64,000 nucleotides of DNA from Pectobacterium sp. A5351 (GTDB taxonomy: Bacteria > Pseudomonadota > Gammaproteobacteria > Enterobacterales > Enterobacteriaceae), in the NCBI RefSeq assembly GCF_028335745.1, contig NZ_CP116477.1:3596001-3660000 (forward strand), given 5' to 3'. The first letter of the stretch is position 1. Every line of letters starts with the position of its first letter. The position numbers and the translations under genes were made by a program. Shown here piece after piece: positions 21,698 through 32,158 of this stretch. The notes beneath the pieces were generated by a model that worked only from the letters and a program-made list of their open reading frames with translations, ran no database searches and was not told the DNA's origin.

Positions 21698-22225
21698 TAA
21701 AAAACGTGACGCTAAAGTAACAAAGTATTCACCTTCTGTCCATAAGGACCTTGAGCTAAATCACCAATCCCACCAGATTTTAACAAATGCACGAGAAACA
21801 TGCGGCAAAGTGATAGCCCGCCTGTGGTATGACCATTAATCCCCTCAGTCTATATTTTAACTTTTTTGAAACGTGAAGCAGGCATTGCTGAACCGTTTAA
21901 ATGCAAAAATAGTGAATTTTAATTCAAAAAATAAGAATTTTTATTCTTTATAAAAAGGAGATTCCCCACCAATCCTCATCGTGGTCAACACCGTTTTTAC
22001 CGCAGGGATAAAGAGATAATAAAAAGGAGTAAACCTAAAGAGGTACTCCCCTCACACATCTCTTCCGGTTTTCTTCTTCTCAGGGACTTAATTAAGGAAA
22101 GGTAAAAATTTTGATGTCGCGATAGTTTTTAATTATCAGGCTACAAGAAATCAGTGCAATCTTGCGCACTTACCACTATTCTCTGGCAAACGGTAGGTTT
22201 TTTCTTATTTTAAGAAATACCACTC
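21698..22225. other. Long pdhR-aroP intergenic region
   Basis: About 530 bp without a convincing gene. The pdhR promoter must lie at its left edge, with TACTTT about 25 bp upstream of the operator (minus strand) a possible -10. The middle is AT-rich (21890-21960). A purine-rich AAAAAGGAG at about 22021-22029 is not followed by a credible reading frame. Confidence 0.5.
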
Positions 22226-22243
22226 CGTAAAAATAAAATTACA
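22226..22243 (+). promoter_or_regulatory. aroP: Candidate TyrR box upstream of aroP
   Basis: CGTAAA-AATAAA-ATTACA matches the TyrR consensus TGTAAA-N6-TTTACA at 10 of 12 defined positions. It ends 73 bp before the aroP start. E. coli aroP is repressed by TyrR through boxes in a similar position. Confidence 0.55.
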
Positions 22244-22316
22244 TAAACGTACAGTCACTAATACGTGTGCTCGTTCACACCGTGTTTTTTACTGCACTGG
22301 CAGAGGGTTAAATTTG

Positions 22317-23675
22317 ATGGATGATCAACAAACAGACGGCACGCTAAAGCGTGGCTTGAAAAATCGTCATATTCAGTTGATTGCCTTGGGTGGCGCGGTA
22401 GGTACTGGCCTCTTTCTTGGTATTGCTCAAACAATCAAAATGGCCGGGCCGTCGGTCCTGCTAGGCTATGCGATTGGCGGGTTGATCGCGTTTCTCATTA
22501 TGCGCCAGTTGGGCGAGATGGTGGTCGAAGAGCCGGTGGCCGGATCGTTCAGCCATTTCGCTTATAAATACTGGGGCGATTTCGCGGGGTTTGCATCGGG
22601 ATGGAACTACTGGGTGCTATATGTTCTGGTCGCCATGGCCGAACTCAGCGCTGTAGGCATTTACGTCCAGTACTGGTGGCCAGACATTCCGACCTGGGTA
22701 TCTGCCGCCGTGTTCTTCCTGCTGATTAACGCCATCAATTTGGCAAACGTCAAAGTCTACGGTGAGATGGAGTTCTGGTTTGCTATCATAAAAGTCGCCG
22801 CAATCATTGGCATGATAGCCTTTGGCGGCTGGCTGCTGCTCAGCGGTACAGGCGGGCCGGAAGCCACCGTGACCAACCTGTGGGCGCAGGGCGGGTTCTT
22901 CCCGAACGGCGTGCTTGGTCTGGTAATGGCGATGGCCGTTATCATGTTCTCATTTGGCGGGCTGGAACTGGTAGGGATTACCGCCGCAGAAGCGGATGAC
23001 CCAGAGAAAAGCATTCCACGCGCCACCAATCAGGTTATCTACCGCATCCTGATTTTCTACATCGGCTCGCTCGCTATCCTGCTGTCACTTTACCCGTGGG
23101 GCAAGGTTGTAGAAGGCGGTAGCCCGTTCGTCATGATCTTCCATGAACTGAACAGCAACGTCGTGGCGACGGTGCTGAATATCGTGGTACTGACCGCCGC
23201 GCTATCCGTTTACAACAGCTGTGTGTATTGCAACAGCCGCATGCTGTTCGGTCTGGCAAAACAGGGGAATGGACCGAAAATACTAGAAACCGTCGATCGC
23301 CGTGGTGTGCCAGTTGTCGCTATCGGTCTCTCCGCGCTGGCGACTGCGCTGTGCGTGCTAATCAACTACCTCATTCCAGGTAAAGCGTTCGAGCTGCTGA
23401 TGGCGCTGGTCGTGTCCGCGCTTGTAATTAACTGGGCGATGATCAGTCTGGCGCACCTGAAGTTCCGAGCGCAAAAGGACAAAGAAGGTACGGTGACCAA
23501 ATTTAAAGCGCTGCTTTATCCGCTGGGTAACTATCTCTGCCTGCTGTTCCTGGCCGGCATATTGGTCATCATGTTCCTGACGCCGGGCATTCAGATTTCT
23601 GTTCTGCTGATTCCAGTCTGGCTGGTTATTCTGGCGGTGGGCTACTTTATCAAAAAGAAAAATCAGGCGCAGTAA
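22317..23675 (+). CDS. aroP: Aromatic amino acid permease AroP
   Basis: The 452-residue inner-membrane protein is an amino acid-polyamine-organocation family transporter, with about 12 transmembrane segments and the start LKRGLKNRHIQLIALGGAVG followed by GTGLFLG, a hallmark of the AroP/PheP/LysP group. It imports phenylalanine, tyrosine and tryptophan with protons. The assignment to AroP rather than PheP rests on sequence feel and on the pdhR-aroP-ampE neighbourhood, which is the E. coli order. ATG 22317 is chosen because AGAGGG lies 9-10 bases upstream. A candidate TyrR box suggests repression by aromatic amino acids. Confidence 0.93.
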   Translation: MDDQQTDGTLKRGLKNRHIQLIALGGAVGTGLFLGIAQTIKMAGPSVLLGYAIGGLIAFLIMRQLGEMVVEEPVAGSFSHFAYKYWGDFAGFASGWNYWVLYVLVAMAELSAVGIYVQYWWPDIPTWVSAAVFFLLINAINLANVKVYGEMEFWFAIIKVAAIIGMIAFGGWLLLSGTGGPEATVTNLWAQGGFFPNGVLGLVMAMAVIMFSFGGLELVGITAAEADDPEKSIPRATNQVIYRILIFYIGSLAILLSLYPWGKVVEGGSPFVMIFHELNSNVVATVLNIVVLTAALSVYNSCVYCNSRMLFGLAKQGNGPKILETVDRRGVPVVAIGLSALATALCVLINYLIPGKAFELLMALVVSALVINWAMISLAHLKFRAQKDKEGTVTKFKALLYPLGNYLCLLFLAGILVIMFLTPGIQISVLLIPVWLVILAVGYFIKKKNQAQ

Positions 23676-23704
23676 CGCGCTTCCACTTCACCGACTCCGT
23701 TCTC

Positions 23705-23730
23705 ATGGCCGACACTTGTCGGCCATTTTT
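23705..23730 (+). terminator. aroP: aroP terminator
   Basis: ATGGCCGAC (23705-23713) pairs with GTCGGCCAT (23718-23726) over a 4-base loop and runs into TTTTT. It lies 30 bases past the aroP stop and 23 bases before the converging ampE stop. Confidence 0.9.
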
Positions 23731-23752
23731 ACATCGGGCTAACAGTGGGAAA

Positions 23753-24607
23753 TCAAACCAGCGCACCGTATATCGTCAGGAGTGCGACGACAACCACCAG
23801 CACCGACGTCACCTTTTTAGCCAGCGTCACGGCGGCTTTCGGCGTTTCAACAGGCTCAATATGAGGTTCACGCGCCAAAGCAAACTGCGCCAACTGTGTT
23901 AACACCCAATATTGCGAACTACGAAAATCCCCCAGCGAGGCGAACCAGGCAGGCAACGCTTTTTCGCCGTGTCCCAGCAATGCGTAAGCAGCACCAGCCA
24001 AACGAGCAGGAATCCAGTCAAGCCAATGCAGCAAGCTATCCACACCAGACTGCGCGCGTTCCAGAGGGGTGTGATGGCGAGCAAGCCAAGTCTGTCTGCC
24101 GCGTAAAAACGCATATCCCACCAACGCAATCGGTCCGTATGGCCCGGCCGCGATGAACCAGAACAGTGGGGCCAAATAAAAGCGGAAATTTATCCACAGC
24201 AGCGCGTTTTGCAACGCTTTCAACTGCTCGCTTTCACCAGTACCAACGGGCAGACCGTGAATCAACGCCAATTCTGCCGCCATTTCCCGACTGGCATCCG
24301 TCTCACCGCGCTGCGCGGCCTGCAAATAGCGCCGATAGTGCTGACGAATTTCACCCGCGCCAATGCACATCAGGCTGATAACGATCCACAGCAGAAGAGA
24401 AACCAGACCGAATAGAATACCGCTGGTGAGCCATAGCAGCCCTGCCACGATGCCCATGCTGCACAACATCAGGAACAGTGTTTGAAATAAAGACAAGGAT
24501 GGAACGTGCCGGAACACAACCTCAAGCCGATGATCGATCTGCCAGTGCTCCCCTTGTTTTAACAAGCGCTCCCAGGCCAGCGTAAGCAACAGTGTAAACA
24601 GCGTCAT
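23753..24607 (-). CDS. ampE: AmpE, inner-membrane protein of the ampDE operon
   Basis: The 284-residue protein starts [20 protein letters not shown] and has four hydrophobic segments, the last at the C-terminus ([16 protein letters not shown]). This matches AmpE of the CobD/CbiB-like superfamily, an inner-membrane protein long linked to beta-lactamase induction but of uncertain activity. Its ATG overlaps the ampD stop by one base (TAATG), so it is translated by coupling with ampD. Confidence 0.95.
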   Translation of the reverse strand: MTLFTLLLTLAWERLLKQGEHWQIDHRLEVVFRHVPSLSLFQTLFLMLCSMGIVAGLLWLTSGILFGLVSLLLWIVISLMCIGAGEIRQHYRRYLQAAQRGETDASREMAAELALIHGLPVGTGESEQLKALQNALLWINFRFYLAPLFWFIAAGPYGPIALVGYAFLRGRQTWLARHHTPLERAQSGVDSLLHWLDWIPARLAGAAYALLGHGEKALPAWFASLGDFRSSQYWVLTQLAQFALAREPHIEPVETPKAAVTLAKKVTSVLVVVVALLTIYGALV

Positions 24608-25179
24608 TAATCCAGGCTCCCTTTGTTCTTTGTCCAGTTTTCTTGTAGCTGAAGATGATAGCCGTCCCAGTCAAATGCCGGGCCAGGATCGGTTTTCCGG
24701 CCCGGAGCGATGTCGCTGTGCCCGGTAATTCGCGATAAGGTGATGGGATAGACCTGCATTAATAGGCGTGTAATCGCAGCCAGCGAGTGATATTGCTCCA
24801 TGGTAAAAGGCAGCGTATCCGTCCCTTCCAACTCAATGCCGATAGAGAAATCATTACAGCGTTCACGACCTTCAAACACCGAAACACCGGCGTGCCAGGC
24901 GCGCTGATCGAACGACACATACTGTGTAATTTGTCCGTCACGGCGAATCAGGCAGTGCGCCGCGACACGTAAATGGGAAATACCGGCGAAATAGGGATGC
25001 GCGGAGGGATCCAACGTCGCCGTAAACAGTTGATCAATATAGGGGCCGCCAAACTCACCGGGCGGCAAACTGATATTGTGGATAACCAGTAAGGAAGGCA
25101 CCTCATTATTCGGGCGGCCATCATAATGCGGTGAAAACATGTGTGTAATATCAGATAACCAGCCATTTTCCAAAAGCAT
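24607..25179 (-). CDS. ampD: 1,6-anhydro-N-acetylmuramyl-L-alanine amidase AmpD
   Basis: AmpD is the cytoplasmic zinc amidase that removes the peptide from anhydro-muropeptides during peptidoglycan recycling, and by doing so keeps ampC beta-lactamase low. The 190-residue protein has the zinc ligands His34 ([10 protein letters not shown]), His154 ([10 protein letters not shown]) and Asp164 ([11 protein letters not shown]), plus Glu116 in IGIELEG. All match the E. coli enzyme. It has no signal peptide, as expected for AmpD rather than AmiD. It is divergent from nadC across a 608-bp gap. Confidence 0.97.
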   Translation of the reverse strand: MLLENGWLSDITHMFSPHYDGRPNNEVPSLLVIHNISLPPGEFGGPYIDQLFTATLDPSAHPYFAGISHLRVAAHCLIRRDGQITQYVSFDQRAWHAGVSVFEGRERCNDFSIGIELEGTDTLPFTMEQYHSLAAITRLLMQVYPITLSRITGHSDIAPGRKTDPGPAFDWDGYHLQLQENWTKNKGSLD

Positions 25180-25507
25180 CGGCGATAACCTCGCATCATA
25201 TCGTTTGCCGGCTGAATAAGGCGTAAAAACTCATTTCTGGCGTAAAAACCATAGTAACCAAAAGATCCTTATATCCAAGATACCATGTTTCACACCATCC
25301 TATCGATTCAACCGGATAGCAATAGGTTCTACCGCTCGTTTTGTGATGTTCCCACCACTTTACTGTCCGCCCCCACTCTCAACATCTTTTTTAGCCAGGT
25401 GAAATCCTTAACACCACCAGATGATTAAAATCACATTACAAATATAATGGTGTAATAAAAAGCAATGGCTTTTGTGAATCGTATCTACATTTACTTAATT
25501 AAGAGGC
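25180..25507. other. Region upstream of ampD
   Basis: No gene is visible. The ampD promoter should lie here on the minus strand. The part from 25430 onward is AT-rich and could hold a plus-strand promoter for the small frame at 25508. No clear boxes were assigned. Confidence 0.4.
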
Positions 25508-25642
25508 ATGAAAAAATTATATTCTAATTTTTTTAGATATAGCCAAAACTTATTCCACAATCTTACGCAGGACGTCAAAGGTCCGTTTAAAGTGAAATCT
25601 ACCGACAGGGGTTACTATCTTGTCGTCGGTTACAACGTCTAA
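25508..25642 (+). CDS. Possible small protein of 44 residues, unknown
   Basis: ATG 25508 opens a frame reading MKKLYSNFFRYSQNLFHNLT, then QDVKGPFKVKSTDRGYYLVV and GYNV before TAA. The start MKK and the basic, aromatic content look protein-like. AGAGG lies only 1-2 bases before the ATG, which is close for a ribosome site. The family is not recognised, and the frame may be a chance one. A hairpin (25657-25665 with 25676-25684) follows it, without a T-run. Confidence 0.3.
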   Translation: MKKLYSNFFRYSQNLFHNLTQDVKGPFKVKSTDRGYYLVVGYNV

Positions 25643-25739
25643 AACCGCATGCCCCTTTCCGGCGAGCAGCAATATTCGCCGGAAGACGAATAACATTAAC
25701 ACATTGAATGTTAACAACTATTCATTCTGGATGTCCTGA

Positions 25740-26678
<939 letters not shown>

Positions 26679-26696
26679 TCGTTCTTCTATTTCTTC

Positions 26697-26724
26697 CGAC
26701 GAGGTGCCCTCTCGCACCTCGTCG
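26697..26724 (+). terminator. nadC: Candidate nadC terminator
   Basis: An 11-bp perfect stem (CGACGAGGTGC at 26697-26707, GCACCTCGTCG at 26714-26724) with a 6-base loop lies 18 bases past nadC. Only a pyrimidine-rich tail follows, so it may need Rho or may simply stabilise the 3' end. Confidence 0.6.
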
Positions 26725-26811
26725 CCCTTCTTCATCTCATCTTTCCCCATAACACCGTCACGATCCAACCTTCCTGCCCTGCGCAAATGTTCTGTCCTGA
26801 TAAAACAAAAA

Positions 26812-26829
26812 TTGCGTATCTGCCCGCAA
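26812..26829 (+). promoter_or_regulatory. ppdD: Candidate CRP-S (Sxy-dependent) site upstream of ppdD
   Basis: TTGCG-TATCTGCC-CGCAA fits the CRP-S pattern, which keeps GCG and CGC 8 bases apart in place of the usual CRP core GTGA/TCAC. It lies about 160 bp upstream of ppdD. The E. coli ppdD operon is known to need CRP and Sxy/TfoX. Confidence 0.55.
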
Positions 26830-26987
26830 AAATTTTTCAACGTTCTGCAAATCGCTAAAAACATCTCGTGGCGCTTTCCTGTTTCACGTTTCCCTGCTCG
26901 TCAACCTTCACGCGCTTTTCTATGCTGCCGGCTATCCGTATGGATTTGTTTGCCAAAAAATTTATATGCAACAACAGGGAAATCAAC

Positions 26988-27434
26988 ATGACAACACAAC
27001 AAGGATTCACACTGATTGAGCTGATGATCGTCATTGCGATCATCGCCATCCTCAGCGCCATTGGCGTCCCCGCCTATCAAGGCTATCTGCAAAAAGCGGC
27101 GCTGACGGACATGCTACAAACCATGGTGTCTTATAAAACGCCAGTCGATCTCTGTGGTCTGGAAAATGCCAGCTTTACGGCCTGCAACGCAGGCAATCAG
27201 GGCATTCCGGGGAGCAAATCCTCACGCTATGTCAGCGCCGTTAGCGTCGCCCAAGGGGTGATTACGCTCACCGGACAATCCACTCTGCAAGGGCTGCGCG
27301 TTATTCTGACGCCAACGTGGGATACCGAAACTGGCGCTTCACGCTGGACGAAAAACTGCGCCACAGATGGCGGCGAAGAGAGCCTGCAATCCGCCTGTCA
27401 GGACGTTTTCCGTTTCGATAACACGGCGGGTTAA
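26988..27434 (+). CDS. ppdD: Type IV pilin-like prepilin PpdD
   Basis: The 148-residue protein begins MTTQQGFTLIELMIVIAIIA. This is a class III signal with prepilin peptidase cleavage between Gly6 and Phe7 and the conserved Glu at position 5 of the mature protein. The hydrophobic helix continues to about residue 30. Cysteines near the C-terminus (NCATDG, ACQDVF) could form the pilin disulfide loop. PpdD is the major subunit of the enterobacterial type IV pilus linked to DNA uptake. ATG 26988 is chosen because it gives the short leader; the longer open frame lacks one. It heads the ppdD-hofB-hofC operon. Confidence 0.93.
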   Translation: MTTQQGFTLIELMIVIAIIAILSAIGVPAYQGYLQKAALTDMLQTMVSYKTPVDLCGLENASFTACNAGNQGIPGSKSSRYVSAVSVAQGVITLTGQSTLQGLRVILTPTWDTETGASRWTKNCATDGGEESLQSACQDVFRFDNTAG

Positions 27435-27436
27435 GC

Positions 27437-28921
27437 ATGACAGACTCATCCTTCTCCTCCGAGCATACGCTCAGCGAACTACAGGCGCTGTGCCGACGTT
27501 ATCAGGCATTATTACTTAGTCTTGATGATCAAACGCTGTCGGTCGCCGTCACAACGTCTCCTTCTGAGGAGATGATTGCCGCGCTGCGTTTCGCCAGCAA
27601 TCGCCGCATTATGGTGGAGCAATGGCCACAGGCCAGAATGGAACAGCAGCTTAACCCCGTGAACGCCGTTGCCGAACCCGCAGAAACCTACCATGCCGGC
27701 ACTTATAACAGCACTTATCACAACAGCACCGGGCAACAGGATCATGACGACGACTCCCCTGTTGCACAATTTATCCATCAAACGCTGCGTCTCGCCGTGC
27801 AGCGTCGTGCCTCTGATATCCACTTTGAGCCGTTACTGGACAGCTATCGCGTGCGGCTGCGCATTGATGGCGTGCTACAGGCCATATCCTCCCCACCTTC
27901 CGAGCTGACAAACCGTATTACCGCGCGGCTGAAAATCATGGGCAAGTTGAACATCGCCGAACGACGATTGCCGCAAGACGGCCAGTTCAGTCTGATGCTG
28001 GATCAGCAAGCCTACTCGTTGCGCATCGCTACGCTGCCCGTACAACAAGGCGAAAAAGTCGTGTTGCGTATTTTGCAAACGCACCAGCAGGAGCTGGTGC
28101 TAGATAAACTCGGGCTTACCGCAAAAGCATTACAGCAGGTGATTAACGTGCTGAGCGCCTCACAGGGAATGCTGTTAGTCACTGGCCCGACAGGCAGTGG
28201 AAAAACCGTCACGCTTTACAGCGCGATACGCTGGCTGAACGAGTGCAGCCGAAATATCTGTAGCGTAGAAGATCCCGTTGAGATCCCCCTGCCGGGCATC
28301 AACCAAACGGCAATCAATCCCAAAGCTGAACTGGGATTTGGCCGAGTCTTACGTGCGCTGCTGCGACAGGATCCAGACGTCATTATGATCGGCGAAATAC
28401 GCGATGCCGAAACCGCAGAAATTGCGGTCAAAGCCGCACAAACCGGCCATCTGGTCATGTCCACATTGCACACCAACTCTGCCGTAGAAACGCTGACTCG
28501 CCTCAACCATCTGGGTATCCCCGATTATCTGTTAGCCGCAGCACTAAAACTCATCATCGCACAACGCCTTGTGCGTCGGTTATGCCCACACTGTAAGACG
28601 CCTGGAGAACCACTACTTTCGCTGCCAAACGACGTATGGCAAGGGCCACTACACCATTGGCAAGCCCGCGGCTGTAGCCACTGTTTCTCTGGCTACTATG
28701 GCCGCGTCGCGCTCTATGAATTACTGCCCATCACGCCAGATTTTCAGGCAGCGCTAGCGGGCAACGCCAGCGCAGGGGAATTATCTGCGCTGTCTCGCCA
28801 TTCAGGTTTCCCAACGTTGCTGGCCGCAGGGCTTGAGCTGGTCAACGACGGTCTGACCTCACTTGCTGAAGTCTACCGTGTGGTGGGCGATGAGCACGTA
28901 ATAAATCAGGAGACGCAATGA
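27437..28921 (+). CDS. hofB: Type IV pilus assembly ATPase HofB (PilB/GspE family)
   Basis: HofB should be the cytoplasmic hexameric ATPase powering pilin polymerisation. The 494-residue protein has an N-terminal domain with a His/Ser/Thr-rich linker near 85-105 and a secretion ATPase core. The core carries Walker A GPTGSGKT (250-257), the Asp box EDPVEIPLPG, Walker B DVIMIGEIRD, and a His box LVMSTLHTNSAVET. A zinc-binding pair, CPHC and CSHC, lies near residues 390-415. It starts 2 bases after ppdD and overlaps hofC by 4 bases (ATGA). Confidence 0.93.
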   Translation: MTDSSFSSEHTLSELQALCRRYQALLLSLDDQTLSVAVTTSPSEEMIAALRFASNRRIMVEQWPQARMEQQLNPVNAVAEPAETYHAGTYNSTYHNSTGQQDHDDDSPVAQFIHQTLRLAVQRRASDIHFEPLLDSYRVRLRIDGVLQAISSPPSELTNRITARLKIMGKLNIAERRLPQDGQFSLMLDQQAYSLRIATLPVQQGEKVVLRILQTHQQELVLDKLGLTAKALQQVINVLSASQGMLLVTGPTGSGKTVTLYSAIRWLNECSRNICSVEDPVEIPLPGINQTAINPKAELGFGRVLRALLRQDPDVIMIGEIRDAETAEIAVKAAQTGHLVMSTLHTNSAVETLTRLNHLGIPDYLLAAALKLIIAQRLVRRLCPHCKTPGEPLLSLPNDVWQGPLHHWQARGCSHCFSGYYGRVALYELLPITPDFQAALAGNASAGELSALSRHSGFPTLLAAGLELVNDGLTSLAEVYRVVGDEHVINQETQ

Positions 28922-30123
28922 GGCTAGCGCGTTTATATCACTGGCAGGCGATTACGTCAGAGGGCGAGTTTATCGATGGAGAACTCATTAGCACACAACG
29001 CCAGCACGCCTACGCCAGCCTGATTGCTCAGGGCTACCAGCCGCTCATCGTAAAGGCTGGCCATTATCTGTCGCTCCGCTATTGGAAACGCGAACAGCTA
29101 GGCGAATTAATCAAACAGCTTGCTGCTCTGCTACAAGCTGGATTGCCGTTGCTGGAAGCATTAAAACTGGTATCAGAACAACATGAGCGCCCCGGCTGGC
29201 GCTGCGTATTACGGGATGTCCGAACCCGTGTTGCTCAGGGAAATGCGTTCTCTGAGGCGTTACAGGAATACCCGCATATCTTCCCCGTTCTGTATCGTTC
29301 CCTCATTGCCGTCGGCGAGTTGACCGGGAAGTTAGACGCGTGCTGTCTACAGTTGGCACAACAGCAAGAAAAGCAGTCCCGACTGCAACAGAAAGTCATC
29401 AAAGCGCTACGCTACCCCTGCTTTGTTTTGGCAATCGCTGTGCTGGTCAGCATGATGATGTTGACGCTGGTTCTACCCGAATTTGCGACGCTCTACTCCT
29501 CATTTGATACACCGTTACCGTGGTTTACTCGGCAGTTGCTTTCTCTGGCAGAGGTCATCACAGACTACGGATTGATTGGATTGCTATCTCTTAGCGGCCT
29601 GATCGCGGGATATGTCCGTTTAAGGCAGAAAAGGCCCTTATGGAAAACCAGAGAGCAAGAATGGCTGCTGAAGCTTCCCATCGTATCCAGCCTGTTACGC
29701 GGTAAGTCGCTGAACCAGATATTCAATATTCTGTCCATGACGCAACAAGCCGGTTTGACGTTGCCAGAAGGGCTGGATGCCGCCGCGACAATCCGTCATC
29801 CGCTTTATCAGGATGCGATTCAACAGATGCAAGCACAGCTGCATCAGGGCACGTCGCTATACCATGCCACACAGCATCACGCCACGCTGTTCCCTGCGCC
29901 CTGTCCGCAGCTAATTCGGGTTGGGGAAGAAACCGGATCGCTGGATGCGATCTTTACACAGCTGGCAGAATGGCATGAAAGACGGGTACAACAGCAGGCC
30001 GACATGCTGACCCAAACGCTGGAACCGCTGCTGATGATGGTTGTTGGAGGAATGGTTGGGGCGCTGGTGGTTGGCATGTATTTGCCTATCTTCCAACTGG
30101 GGAATGTATTGGCCGGAGCCTGA
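28918..30123 (+). CDS. hofC: Type IV pilus inner-membrane platform protein HofC (PilC/GspF family)
   Basis: The 401-residue protein is a GspF/PilC-type platform, with two repeated cytoplasmic domains (around 65-190 and 265-380) and three membrane segments, near 165-190, 215-235 and 370-395. The motif LAALLQAGLPLLEALKLV in the first domain is repeated as LSMTQQAGLTLPEGLDAA in the second. It should couple the HofB ATPase to pilin insertion. No minor pilins, PilM-P or secretin genes lie next to it. As in E. coli the rest of the pilus machinery must be elsewhere. Confidence 0.93.
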   Translation: MRLARLYHWQAITSEGEFIDGELISTQRQHAYASLIAQGYQPLIVKAGHYLSLRYWKREQLGELIKQLAALLQAGLPLLEALKLVSEQHERPGWRCVLRDVRTRVAQGNAFSEALQEYPHIFPVLYRSLIAVGELTGKLDACCLQLAQQQEKQSRLQQKVIKALRYPCFVLAIAVLVSMMMLTLVLPEFATLYSSFDTPLPWFTRQLLSLAEVITDYGLIGLLSLSGLIAGYVRLRQKRPLWKTREQEWLLKLPIVSSLLRGKSLNQIFNILSMTQQAGLTLPEGLDAAATIRHPLYQDAIQQMQAQLHQGTSLYHATQHHATLFPAPCPQLIRVGEETGSLDAIFTQLAEWHERRVQQQADMLTQTLEPLLMMVVGGMVGALVVGMYLPIFQLGNVLAGA

Positions 30124-30208
30124 GCCGACCAATACAGCACCAAAAAGCGACAAGCTACACAGTCCCCACCACCGTTAGCGGCAGAAAGACGGCGCGAAAC
30201 AGCAGCAG

Positions 30209-31249
30209 CTACCCGTTGAAAATACGGTTTTCCTGCTCGGCCACGCGGATAAACGTTGTACGCTTCGTCAGCTCTTTCAAACGGGATGCACCAACATAGG
30301 TACAGGCAGAACGCAGGCCGCCAAGAATATCGCGCACGGTATTGTCTACCGGACCGCGCAGAGGCAATTTTACGGTTTTTCCTTCCGCAGCCCGGTACTC
30401 CGCCACACCGCCAACATGGCGCTCCATCGCGGACGCGGAGCTCATGCCGTAGAACAACATCATTTTCTCGCCGTTTTCTTCGACGATGGTGCCTTCACAT
30501 TCATCATGCCCTGCCAGCATCCCGCCCAACATGACGAAATCGGCTCCGCCACCAAATGCTTTCGCTACATCACCCGGCATGGCGCAGCCGCCGTCGCTCA
30601 CGATTTGTCCACCAAGACCATGTGCCGCATCGGCGCATTCAATCACTGCGGAAAGCTGAGGGTAGCCAACGCCCGTTTTAACGCGCGTCGTGCAGACAGA
30701 ACCGGGGCCAATGCCAACTTTCACGATATCCGCACCGGAGAGGATCAGTTCTTCCACCATTTCGCCGGTCACGACGTTTCCTGCACAGATAACCTTGTCC
30801 GGGCAAGCCTCACGCGCTTTTTGCAGGAAGGTCACAAAGTGTTCAGAGTAGCCATTTGCCACATCGATACAAATAAATTTCAACTCGGATGACAGCGCAA
30901 GAATCTGCTTTAACTTAATGAAGTCGGCGTCTGACGTCCCAGTCGAGACCATGACATGGCGCAGTACCGATGCCGGTACGCGTTGCACGAACTGGGACCA
31001 TTGCTCGACAGAATAGTGTTTATGGACGGCGGTCAGAACATCAAAAGAGGCCAGTGCTTCCGCCATGCTAAACGTACCCACAGTGTCCATATTGGCTGCG
31101 ATAATCGGTACACCGGACCAGTTGCCTCCGGCATGAAGGAAGGTGAATTGACGTTCCAGTTCAACGTCGGAGCGGCTTTTCAGCGTCGAACGCTTTGGCC
31201 GGATGAGAACGTCTTTAAAGCCTAACTTTAAATCTTCTTCAATACGCAT
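30209..31249 (-). CDS. guaC: GMP reductase
   Basis: GuaC converts GMP to IMP with NADPH, linking guanine to adenine nucleotide pools. The 346-residue protein is of the IMPDH/GMPR barrel family. The catalytic cysteine is Cys186 in [18 protein letters not shown], and [10 protein letters not shown] and [16 protein letters not shown] are family motifs. It lacks the CBS domains of IMP dehydrogenase, which confirms GMP reductase. It converges with hofC and diverges from coaE across a 282-bp region with no site I could name. Confidence 0.97.
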   Translation of the reverse strand: MRIEEDLKLGFKDVLIRPKRSTLKSRSDVELERQFTFLHAGGNWSGVPIIAANMDTVGTFSMAEALASFDVLTAVHKHYSVEQWSQFVQRVPASVLRHVMVSTGTSDADFIKLKQILALSSELKFICIDVANGYSEHFVTFLQKAREACPDKVICAGNVVTGEMVEELILSGADIVKVGIGPGSVCTTRVKTGVGYPQLSAVIECADAAHGLGGQIVSDGGCAMPGDVAKAFGGGADFVMLGGMLAGHDECEGTIVEENGEKMMLFYGMSSASAMERHVGGVAEYRAAEGKTVKLPLRGPVDNTVRDILGGLRSACTYVGASRLKELTKRTTFIRVAEQENRIFNG

Positions 31250-31531
31250 GAGGTTCGAGTTCCTGGTGAGTGACGGCGGAATACTCAGTATTGCTGCTGA
31301 GTGAAAAAATAATGCCCTTTACCAGTGACGTTATCATACGCAGGAATAATCCTGCGGCAAGACTGCGATTTTCACTTTATTTGGGATAAAATCAGAGAAA
31401 TTTACCTATCACCGAGCAACGTGATAGCGTGAAGCACACTGCGGTTTATGCCTGATTGACGTCAGGGGCACAGGAAAATATTCCTCTCCCCTTGAAAATA
31501 GTAGCAATGTTAACTTTTCAACACGAGTGCA

Positions 31532-32158
31532 ATGACATACATCGTAGCCTTAACGGGCGGTATCGGCAGCGGTAAAAGTACCGTAGCCGATGAATTTGCC
31601 AAATTAGGGGCCACTATCGTTGACGCGGATATCATCGCGCGTCAGGTAGTCGAGCCTGGGAAACCCGCGCTGGATGCCATCAGGCTCCGGTTTGGCGACG
31701 CTATACTCAATATCGATGGTTCATTGAACCGCACCGCACTACGCCAACGGATTTTTTCCTCGCCAGAGGAGAAACAGTGGCTGAATAATTTACTCCATCC
31801 GTTGATCCATCAGGAAACACAGGCCCAGTTTCAGGCGGCATCCGCACCGTATATTCTCTGGGTCGTCCCCCTACTGGTGGAGAACGGTTTACAACAGCGA
31901 GCACAGCGTATTCTGGTCGTTGATGTAGACAGAGACACACAGCTTGAACGCACGCTGGCCCGCGATGGCATCAGTCGGCAGCAAGCAGAAAACATACTGG
32001 CAGCACAGGCTACCCGAGAACAGCGCCTGGCTTATGCCGATGATATTATTGATAACAGTCGATGCCCAAGCGAGCTGGCGTCACAGGTTGCGGGATTACA
32101 CCGTCATTACCTTGAGCTAGCCGCCTCCGTAGCCGACAGGATGACTAAGAATGAGTGA
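31532..32158 (+). CDS. coaE: Dephospho-CoA kinase
   Basis: CoaE catalyses the last step of coenzyme A synthesis, phosphorylating the 3'-hydroxyl of dephospho-CoA. The 208-residue protein starts [20 protein letters not shown], with the P-loop at residues 9-17, followed by the substrate motif [13 protein letters not shown] (about 33-45). It overlaps zapD by 8 bases, as in other enterobacteria where coaE-zapD-yacG form one operon. Confidence 0.97.
   Translation: MTYIVALTGGIGSGKSTVADEFAKLGATIVDADIIARQVVEPGKPALDAIRLRFGDAILNIDGSLNRTALRQRIFSSPEEKQWLNNLLHPLIHQETQAQFQAASAPYILWVVPLLVENGLQQRAQRILVVDVDRDTQLERTLARDGISRQQAENILAAQATREQRLAYADDIIDNSRCPSELASQVAGLHRHYLELAASVADRMTKNE

Noticed and set aside
21866..21877. 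TGAAACGTGAAG resembles a Cra half-site upstream of pdhR/aroP
   Set aside because: Only one half of the palindrome matches, and the position fits neither gene's promoter. Chance similarity is likely.
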